Assembly: GCA_001313085.1 (NCBI GenBank)
Contig: BBFE01000046.1
Location: 1-28,815 of the forward strand
Direction: 5' to 3'
DNA length: 28,815 bases
From: Paenibacillus sp. JCM 18996
GTDB taxonomy: Bacteria; Bacillota; Bacilli; Paenibacillales; NBRC-103111
Position 1 is the stretch's first letter. Every line of letters begins with the position of its first letter. The notes below the pieces were generated by a model, which ran no database searches, was not told where the DNA came from, and saw only the letters and a list, made by a program, of their open reading frames with translations. The translations under genes and the position numbers were made by a program. Below, in pieces: positions 1 through 6,895 of the stretch.

Positions 1-1
1 C

Positions 2-1481
2 GACGGCAACGGGGGTGTCACGCTGTTCCCCGGCGTGCCGGGAGAGCCGCTGCAGTTTGGCCACGGCCAACTGCTGTTCAACATCGGCGCAAAATACGCC
101 GCGCCGTCAATCCACAATGTGACCGGGGGCGACAAGCCCGATCTTGTGATCGGCAACATAGAGGGCGATTTGCTCCTCTATGTGCAGGAGAACGGCCGCT
201 GGGTCAACCGCGGCCCGCTGCAGGGCGAGACGACGAACCAGGTCGGCAGTAAAGCACTGGCAGGAGGCCATAACTCGGTTCCTTTATGGTATGATATTAA
301 TCATGACGGAAAGGATGACCTGATTGTAGGGCAGCTGGAATTCGGCATCCCTTACAATCTGGATGATCCGAAGTTTCCTTTCAAAGCCCAACTGCAGGCT
401 TTTGTCCAGCACAGCAAAGAAAACTTCGTGCCGATTTATCCGCATATTTATGTGCATGGGTATCAAACTCCTTCGCAGGAACAGGCGGAAATCGACCTGC
501 ACAAGATGAACTTCGACAAGCTGGGTCTGCGTGGGGCCTTACGGGCACCAACCAGCATACGTGCGGGTAAACAACCGGAACCCTGTGCAGACGCTGCTCA
601 GCGAAAGGAATAACGGGATCTGGTTCAACTTCGCCTTTAGGCCGTCCCATGCGCCGACCGATCCAAGTCTGGGGAGCGAATATAATTGGGCGCTCCCTTT
701 TCTGCTGACCGATCCTTCAGCGGCAGGACCGATGCTTCTGCACAGCCCTTCGCCGAACCTTGTGGAGCATGGAGCGGGCTCTACCGAAGATTTGTACGCG
801 TCTTATGCAGCTTTCGATTTTCCGGTCGATTATTTCGAGCACATCGAGAACAAGGATTCCGCTTATTTGGAGCGGGAAGCCCGGTATTTTGACAAGCTAC
901 GCACCGAGAACGACTACAATTTCGTCACCGAGCCGCAGATGGCCCAGAGCTTCCTGGCCGCCAAAACCGGCAGGGTGGAAGTCAGCCAGTCGTGGGCAAG
1001 CGTGCTGCGGGACAGGCTGAAAAGCCTGCTCTCGCCAAAAGGACCGAGATTATCCTTATCGCTTGCGGCCGACACAAGACCGATCCCGCAGCTGGCCGGC
1101 GAATATAAGGACGCGCTGGGCGTGGTTGTGGAGACGGGAGAGAAATACTACGGCAGCTCCCTGGTCACCAGCTCGGATGTATACCACGTGAGGAACGGCA
1201 AATTATACGTCGGACTTGCGCAAAATGCCGATATTCGCATCGCGGCGCCCAAAGAGCAGACTCATCTCATCCGTTCCAACGTGCCTTACACTTTGCATAA
1301 AGAGAAGAACCGCTGGACGTTGGAGCTCAAAGCGCAGGGATTACAGCAGATCAAACTGTTCAGCCTGACCCCTGTCGAGGCGGAAAGCGTTGACGTTCAA
1401 ATCCGGCATAACGAGGCCGACCACACTTATACGCTGACCCGTTATGGGGACGCGGCGGTGATCGGGATCAAATTCAAGTAA
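2..1481 (+). CDS. FG-GAP/VCBS-repeat surface protein, 3' part (partial, frameshifted)
   Basis: The reading frame is open from base 2, so the N-terminus and any signal peptide lie outside the window. The visible part carries FG-GAP/VCBS-type repeats: an Asp/Asn/Gly-rich calcium-like loop at the very start (DGNGGVTLFPG), then GDKPDLVIGNIEGDLLLY and DINHDGKDDLIVGQ. Such repeats form beta-propeller blades in exported, often carbohydrate- or protein-binding proteins. The rest, about 300 residues after a frameshift near 525-533, is not a family I recognise. It is mixed alpha/beta with a beta-rich end, and it stops at TAA 1479-1481. One base seems to be missing in the run around 531-536, because the protein continues as a plausible WGPYGHQPAYVRV in the next frame. 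It sits 138 bp upstream of a dlt-like gene set on the same strand, so it may be a partner or target of that system; this is inference only. Confidence 0.6.
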
Positions 1482-1619
1482 CCGGCATCATATCCGCCTA
1501 CAATGTTGCCAGGCCGGCCGCTGATAAAAAAAATTACGGATTAATAGGGCGTTATTCCGTCCGAAACCAGCATCTTGCACAAGGGCTGCCAAACCGAAAA
1601 ATCATTTGTGGAGGGAATC

Positions 1620-1871
1620 ATGGAACAGATTCTGCAGGAACTGGAAAAGCACATTCGCAGCCGTTATGAAATTGAAGAGGATGACGAAGACTTCACCGTC
1701 GACGTCCATTTGTTCGATTACGGCTTCATCGATTCGATCGGGGCTACCGCATTGATCGCCCATATCGAGCAGACTTACGGCATCCAGGTCACCAATCAGG
1801 ACCTCATGCTGTATCCGCTGAATACCGTAAGAGAAATCGCCGAGTTCATCTCCAGGAAGAAAGGGTTGTAG
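1620..1871 (+). CDS. Acyl/peptidyl carrier protein, DltC-like (83 aa)
   Basis: This is an intact 83-residue acidic protein with the four-helix carrier-protein pattern. The phosphopantetheine attachment site is Ser39 in GFIDSIGATALI, followed by the usual recognition-helix region and a final helix near REIAEFI. The ATG at 1620 is chosen because GGAGGG (1610-1615) lies four bases upstream; an upstream in-frame extension from 1575 has no such site. It is four bases from the ligase gene that follows (stop 1871, ATG 1876), so the two are almost surely co-transcribed. By family knowledge it would be a cytoplasmic carrier holding an aminoacyl thioester, as DltC does for D-alanine. A dedicated ligase directly downstream argues against a role as the fatty-acid-synthesis ACP. 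A possible promoter is a TTGCCA at 1506-1511 with a poor -10 seventeen bases later; I do not trust it enough to list. Confidence 0.88.
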   Translation: MEQILQELEKHIRSRYEIEEDDEDFTVDVHLFDYGFIDSIGATALIAHIEQTYGIQVTNQDLMLYPLNTVREIAEFISRKKGL

Positions 1872-1875
1872 TCAC

Positions 1876-3085
1876 ATGGAATGCGTCATCTCGCTGCAGC
1901 GCCTGGCTGAAAGCCAGCACGGTCAAGTTAAATACGCGTCGGCTTTTGTCGACGAGCATATCGACGAAATCCGCCTCGAAAAAAAAGATCAAATCGTCAT
2001 CGTTCACCATTCCCCATCCGGAAACGAGGTCATTGAGGAACGTGTGAACCGCCTGATCGACCGTTTCTCCAAAGGAGATTTCGGCTTCAAGGAGAACGTG
2101 CTGTTCAAGCATGAAGGCCCTCAGCCTTATCATGGCGACATCATCGCCGAGCTGGTGGACACAAAAAAACCATCAAGGTGCTTGAACCCGGCTTGTTCAT
2201 CTTCCGTGAGCCTTTCTCTTCGCTGATGCGGTTTCTCGACTATTCCTTTGTAACGAAGATCGCTAACCGCTTCGATGTGAAGGAAGAGCAGTACCCTGCC
2301 GTGATCCACAGCGAAACGCTGAACAAAACGAACCATTTCACCTCGTTCCCCGAGCATATCCACTTCTTGACGCACCTGCGCGAGGACTTGGATATCATCG
2401 AAGGGTTCTCACAATCGATCCGCGAAGCGGGCGGCTGGAAGGCCGAGCATCAATTTTCGCTTGACGAGACTATGCCTAAGCCGCATTTTACGATGAATCC
2501 ATCCACCTGCTATCACTGCTATGAGGGACTGCAGGACGAGGTCCTGGAAGGCGATGGCGTCGTCGTAACCGCCATTTCCAAATGCCACCGGTTCGAATCC
2601 AAAAAATCACACCGATTTCGGCCGTCTGCTCGACTTTTCTATGAGAGAGATCATTTTTTGTAGGGAAACCGGATTTCGTCAAAGAGAACCGCCTGAAATC
2701 GATCGATTACCTGAAAGAGCTGGCCGAGGAGTGGAACGTGAATTCCTTTATGGAAATTGCCAACGACCCGTTCTTCACTAACGATTTCCAGGTAAAAGCT
2801 TCGTTCCAGCGCAACCAGGAGATGAAGTACGAGCTGCGGCTCACCATTCCTTATCTGGACAAGTCGATTGCCTGCTCTTCCGTCAACTTCCACAGCAACA
2901 CGTTCGGAAATGCCTTTAATATCAAAATGGGCAAACGTCCCGCCGTCACCGGCTGCGTAGGCTTCGGCATCGAGCGCTGGGCTTTTGCGTTTCTCGCGCA
3001 GTTTGGTCTGGATGAAGCCAATTGGCCTGCCGCATTCCGTGAACAGTATCACGCATGGCAGCAAAAAAATCTTTATAATGAGTAG
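1876..3085 (+). CDS. Amino acid:[carrier protein] ligase, class II aaRS (SerRS)-like, frameshifted
   Basis: The joined product is about 402 residues. It has class II aminoacyl-tRNA synthetase motifs: a motif-2-like KCHRFESK followed by the strand MREIIFVG, and a motif-3-like GCVGFGIERWAFAFL near the C-terminus. Cys in STCYHC (about residue 211-214), Glu in MREI (about 257) and Cys in GCVGF (about 359) are candidate zinc ligands, the Cys-Glu-Cys arrangement known from methanogen-type seryl-tRNA synthetases and from amino acid:[carrier protein] ligases of Bradyrhizobium. Those ligases charge carrier proteins with Gly or Ala and do not charge tRNA. No tRNA-binding coiled coil of SerRS type is evident, though the first 100 residues are an unassigned extension. 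Frame breaks lie at A7 2163-2169, A6 2601-2606 and T6 2654-2659; repairing the last two gives a smooth motif 2 region. The neighbour upstream is its likely carrier. Substrate amino acid is unknown. Confidence 0.85.
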
Positions 3086-4002
3086 TGATTCCCTTTGAAA
3101 ATATCCTCTTTTATACGAAAAAAAACAGTTTCATACTTGTCCTCGTTCTGCTCTTTATTGCAGCTGACTGTGCGGTCTCCGTGTGGAATCCGATGCAAAC
3201 CTCGCGCCGGTTCGAAAAGGACGATTTCACCAAAACGCTGTTCCATCACGGATGGCAGCGTTCAGGGAACGTTTTTTTTCGGCAACTCGGCGGTAACCGG
3301 CGCTTATGTCGAGGAAGCTTCCCAAGCCCGCCTGGTCGAGATGGGAATGTCCTACGGCAAGCTCACCGATCTCAAGGCGATGCTGGAGCAGAAGCTGTAC
3401 CACGTGGACACACAGCTGGTGATCGGAATTGACGTCCATACGATGCTGGACAAGCTGCAGACGGACGATAAATACCCTTGGCTTAAGCCTTGGTACAAAC
3501 CATATATGTACGCTTACGGGCCTTATTTCAAAGACGCCGGTAAAGAATTTACACTCAACGCCCTGCACGGCCGCTTCGCTTATCAGCCGCGTTGGATCGA
3601 TAAGGAGCTTTATTCTGGCCGGCAAACCGACGAGGAGATGAACAAATCTCAGGCGCGGTATAACCAAATGTTCAATATCATGAAACTCAGTGACCTGCAG
3701 CACAATATCGACGCTCTTCAGTGGGTTGTCGGGTACGCCAAAGCGAACGGGATTGATTTACGGGTGATCTGGATGCCGTATAATTATCAGAAGTTCCCGT
3801 ATCCGCCTTATATCAAAGGCTGAAGGACACCGTGAACCCGATGCTCAAAGCGAACGGTGTGCCTGTGCTCGACCTGATGGATCGTTATGATGCCAAATAT
3901 TTTCACGATATCGTCCATTTGAACCGCGAAGAAGGAGCACCCTTGTTTACGAAGGAGGTGGATGGATGGCTCCGGCAGCCCGCAAGCTCATCGAAATCCT
4001 AG
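3085..4002 (+). CDS. DltD-like membrane-anchored SGNH-family protein (frameshifted)
   Basis: The N-terminus has one hydrophobic anchor (NSFILVLVLLFIAADC), placing the rest outside the membrane. After the T8 run at 3272-3279 the frame changes and continues into FFFGNSAVTGAY, which fits the block I nucleophile motif of SGNH hydrolases (Ser in GNS). A second break near 3815-3825 leads to the C-terminal HDIVHLNREEGAPLF, which supplies the Asp-x-x-His pair of block V. This layout, anchor first, Ser near the N-terminus and DxxH near the C-terminus, is that of DltD. The GTG at 3085 overlaps the last base of the ligase stop codon and reads straight into the anchor; a TTG at 3095 (KISSFIRKK) is an alternative that would need a further frameshift at the A run 3119-3125. 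The end overlaps the next small gene by 37 bases. Likely role: final transfer of the carried group to an outside polymer. Confidence 0.78.
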
Positions 4003-4076
4003 CTTATCTGATTATGCTCATTCTTGTGCTCATCCATTTTACCGGCAAGGGCTTGTTTATATACGAGGGCTTCTAG
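3966..4076 (+). CDS. DltX-like membrane microprotein (36 aa)
   Basis: An intact 36-codon frame starts at ATG 3966, behind a near-perfect ribosome binding site (AAGGAGGTG, 3952-3960). It encodes a short basic N-terminus (MAPAARKLIE), one transmembrane helix (ILAYLIMLILVLIHF) and a C-terminal tail ending GKGLFIYEGF. The size, single helix and aromatic FIYxxF terminus resemble DltX, the small protein of dlt operons that helps the MBOAT/DltD step of teichoic acid D-alanylation. It overlaps the end of the SGNH gene in another frame and precedes the MBOAT gene by 33 bases, a position that fits a component of the transfer complex. It is too short for ordinary gene callers. The assignment rests on pattern and context, not on a database search. 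Confidence 0.72.
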   Translation: MAPAARKLIEILAYLIMLILVLIHFTGKGLFIYEGF

Positions 4077-4109
4077 CATTTTAGCTTGTAGTAGAGGGAG
4101 AAAGTTGTC

Positions 4110-5271
4110 ATGTTTTACTTGAATATGAACGCCGTTCTTGCCCTTATCGGCATGATCGCCGTTCTTGGCCTTACCCGCAAATGGCCGCACAACAAAAGAA
4201 TACTGCTGCTCGCGTTCAACCTCTGTTTCTTGCTGCTGTTCAGCGGGAAGCTTTTTTTCTGTTTTACGCCGTTTATACCTTGGTCAACTTCGTACTGTTT
4301 TTTGTTCCTGTGCGGAACGCAATCGCTGCGCAAATTGTGGTTTATCGCCTTCATTGCGGCCAACGTCCTTCTCGTCTGTCTGGTCAGATGGTTCATTATG
4401 GGCCTGTTCGCCAGCCTTATCTTGATGCAATCTTCTATCTCGGACTCATTTACAACGGTTTAAAAGTGATCGACGCTCTCTATTTCGCCTACTTTTTTCG
4501 GCAAGGATGCAAAAGCGCCTGCAGTGGACTATTTCAACTTTATTCTGTTCGTCCCGACGTTTACATCAGGCCGATTATGAGATTCCGCGATTTTATGGCC
4601 GATGCCAAAAGGCCTTACCAAGTCGATTCAGCAGGCTACGAGGCGGGTGTGAAGCGGATTATTCTGGGCATGTTCAAAAAAGATCGTGGTCGAATTCTGG
4701 ATGCTCCAGGTGTTCGACAATGTGTTAAAAGGAGAACTGCACACCGGGCAGTCTCTTTTTTTCTGATGGTCTGGTTCTATGCTATCATCTATTTTGATTT
4801 CTCAGGTTATTCTGATATTGCGGTAGGCTTCGGACGAATGATGGGGTATAACGTTCCGGAGAACTTCAAGAAGCCGTTCCTCTCCCCACACTTACGCAGT
4901 ATTGGCGCAATTGGCACGCTACGCTCGGGGACTGGTTCCGCGAACATATCTTTATCTTTTTCTCGCGTAAAACACCGTCCAAGTGGACCGCAGCAGGCCT
5001 GTCGCTGCTCATTATGGCGCTGATCGGTCTGTGGCACGGGTTTTCCTGGTTGTATCTGGCGTGGGGCATTTACCACGGAACGATTATTGCGCTGGAGAAT
5101 CTGCTGAACCGTACCACGGTGAACAAAAAAGAAGGTGTCCAAGCCGTATTTTTTTATTTCCGCTGCTTCCTGACGCAGGCTGTCGTAACGCTCGCCATCA
5201 TAGTGTACAGTCCTAACCATGAAGCCGTGATCCGGATTTACAAAGGCCTTCTGAACCTTCCTTCATTTTGA
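4110..5271 (+). CDS. DltB-like MBOAT-family membrane acyltransferase (frameshifted)
   Basis: The joined protein is about 385 residues and polytopic, the normal size for DltB. DltB/MBOAT hallmarks are readable across frames: VPTFTSGPIMRFRDF (from 4545-4600, another frame), YFDFSGYSDIAVGFGRMMG, FKKPFLSPH followed by TQYWRNWHATLGDWFREHI in a different frame, and the catalytic-His block IMALIGLWHGFSWLYLAWG. The ATG at 4110 has AGGGAG at 4095-4100. Frame breaks fall at T7 4252-4258, T6 4493-4498, about 4570-4580, A7 4675-4681, T7 4756-4762 and about 4888-4897. The MBOAT family moves acyl groups to hydroxyl acceptors; in DltB the donor is the aminoacylated carrier on the cytoplasmic face. Here the upstream carrier and ligase would supply the donor. 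The region from about 4260 to 4440 is too disturbed for a reliable reading. Confidence 0.85.
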
Positions 5272-5284
5272 TTTGAAAGAATGC

Positions 5285-5338
5285 TATAATTGAGGTTGTT
5301 CGATGAAAGCGTTATTTTTTAATCCATTATTGGAGGTG
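5285..5338 (+). promoter_or_regulatory. Probable promoter -10 and ribosome binding site of the sugar isomerase gene
   Basis: A perfect TATAAT lies at 5285-5290, with a weak TTCATT about 17 bases upstream (5262-5267) as the only -35 candidate. GGAGGTG at 5332-5338 is spaced six bases from the ATG at 5345. The promoter begins just after the MBOAT stop codon, so the isomerase need not be part of the dlt-like operon. Confidence 0.45.
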
Positions 5339-5344
5339 CCTGTA

Positions 5345-6313
5345 ATGAAATTAGGAGTTTTTTGCCGTACTTTTCGGAGGGAAACCGCTTGAAGAAGCAC
5401 TCGACATTATCGCATCGACAGGGCTTGAGGCCGTAGAGATTGGAACCGGCGGCTATCCCGGCAACTCTCATTGCAACCCGGAAGCGCTGCTTGCGGACGA
5501 AAGTAAATTGAACGCGTTTAAGCATGCGGTGCAATCCAGAGGCTTGACCATCTCCGCCTTAAGCTGCCACGGCAACCCGATTCATCCACAGAAGGCGATC
5601 GCTCAAGACCATCACAACGTTTTGATCCAAACCATCGAGCTGGCCGAAAGACTGGAAGTTCCTGTAGTGAACACCTTCTCCGGCTGCCCCGGCGACCATG
5701 AAGACGCTAAATATCCCAACTGGCCGGTTGCGCCTTGGCCGAACGATTACCAGGAGATTCTGGCATGGCAGTGGAGAATAAGGTCATCCCTTACTGGAAA
5801 GAAACAGGCACATACGCGGCGAACCATAACGTAAAAATCGGCCTGGAGCTTCACGGAGGCTTTTCCGTACATACACCGGCAACTTTGCTCCGCTTGAGAG
5901 AGGCTGTAGGCGAAGTGATCGGAGCGAACCTCGACCCGAGCCATATGTGGTGGCAGGGTATCGATCCGGTACAAGCTGTTCAAATTCTCGGACGCGCCGG
6001 AGCAATCCATCATTTCCATGCGAAAGACACGACGATCGATCCGATCAACGTCAACAAGCACGGCGTGACCGACATGCAGTCGTATACGCTTATGCTCGAC
6101 CGTGCTTGGCAATTCCGTACCGTAGGCTACGGCCACGACGTCAAAACCTGGGCCGACATCATCTCCGCACTCCGCTTGGTAGGCTATGATTATGTAGTCT
6201 CCATCGAACACGAGGATGGCCTTATGTCGATCGAGGAAGGTCTTAACAAAGCTGTGGCCAACCTGCAGCAGGTGTTGATCAAGCAGCCGCTGGGAGAAAT
6301 GTGGTGGGTATAA
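5345..6313 (+). CDS. Sugar phosphate isomerase/epimerase, xylose isomerase-like TIM barrel (frameshifted)
   Basis: The joined protein is about 322 residues. It begins MKLGVFAVLFGGKPLEEAL once one T is removed from the T6 run 5358-5363, and changes frame again near 5765. Metal-binding positions of the xylose isomerase-like/AP endonuclease 2 fold are visible: GLELHGG (Glu, His), NLDPSHMWWQ (Asp, His), HHFHAKDT (His) and SIEHED (Glu). The family isomerises or epimerises free or phosphorylated sugars or cyclitols; the substrate cannot be told from sequence. It has its own promoter and terminator, so it is probably monocistronic. Closely similar proteins are common in Paenibacillus, which supports the taxonomic guess (recollection, not a search). 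Confidence 0.82.
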
Positions 6314-6380
6314 GGCGCTATATCGCTGGTGGCAGGAAATGCTCAAGCTTGCACAGCCCGAGCCCGCATCATTGCCAAAA

Positions 6381-6420
6381 GCCCTCGACCGCGACGGTCG
6401 AGGGCTTTTCCCTTTTTTTA
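6381..6420 (+). terminator. Rho-independent terminator of the sugar isomerase gene
   Basis: A perfect 10-bp stem (GCCCTCGACC, 6381-6390, pairing with 6396-6405) with a five-base loop is followed by TTTTCCCTTTTTTTATTT. It lies 68 bases after the isomerase stop codon and just before the convergent small membrane gene. Confidence 0.9.
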
Positions 6421-6434
6421 TTTCGACACCAAGC

Positions 6435-6654
6435 TTACAACGTGATACCCATCCAGGTGAGCACCATCACCACGTCCATTAGGCCAAACGTCGCCAAGGC
6501 TACCAAAGCGAATCCGATCGCAAATACATTTTTTCTTCGGCGCTCTCAGCAAACGAATCAAGCCGATGATAATCAGCGCGGTGAAAGCGATAACGAAAGG
6601 GTCAAAGCCGGAAAAGTTGCTGGCAGCAGTTGTTGCCTCTTCAGCAAAATACAT
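6435..6654 (-). CDS. Small membrane protein, DUF2759-like (72 aa, one frameshift)
   Basis: The ATG at 6654 is preceded by AAGGAGG at six to seven bases. The protein starts MYFAEEATTAASNFSGFD, has a first transmembrane helix (PFVIAFTALIIIGLIRLL), a basic turn (RAPKKN), and a second helix region that becomes readable once one base is dropped from the A/T6 run near 6529-6534: FAIGFALVALATFGLMDVV, then MVLTWMGITL and TAA at 6437-6435. The length of 220 bases equals 73 codons plus one base, as expected for a single insertion. I recall DUF2759 proteins of Bacillales with this two-helix layout, but the name is tentative and no function is known. Confidence 0.6.
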
Positions 6655-6841
6655 TGAAAGCCCTCCTTCTGAGTACGGAAAATGCTCATCTTGTTCCATG
6701 TTATCTTTTGTCGCAACAGGAATCAAGTAGCTCTTTAAAATTTATCAATTTTGTCAATATTTTGCCATTTTTTCGAGTCTATCAATATACTTGTTCAAAA
6801 AAGCTAAATTAAATTATGGCCTCTCCGTGGCGTAAATTAAA

Positions 6842-6889
6842 TACAAAAAAAGCAGTTCCCTGCGCTGTGCAAGGAAACTGCTTTTTTTT
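6842..6889 (-). terminator. Terminator downstream of uvrA
   Basis: On the minus strand an AGCAGTTTCC arm pairs with GGAACTGCT (one bulged base) and is followed by TTTTTTTGTAT. It begins within ten bases of the uvrA stop codon. The structure is flanked by A and T runs on both sides, so it could also work on the plus strand. Confidence 0.8.
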
Positions 6890-6895
6890 GTATGC

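Noticed and set aside
1506..1534. Promoter upstream of the carrier protein gene
   Set aside because: TTGCCA is followed after 17 bases only by an A-rich run of uncertain length, too weak to list.
1876..3085. A genuine seryl-tRNA synthetase
   Set aside because: No SerRS-type N-terminal tRNA-binding coiled coil is evident, and the gene is tightly linked to a carrier protein and dlt-like transfer genes.
5747..6346. 199-codon minus-strand open frame
   Set aside because: It is antisense to the sugar isomerase and runs into the terminator region without a start signal.
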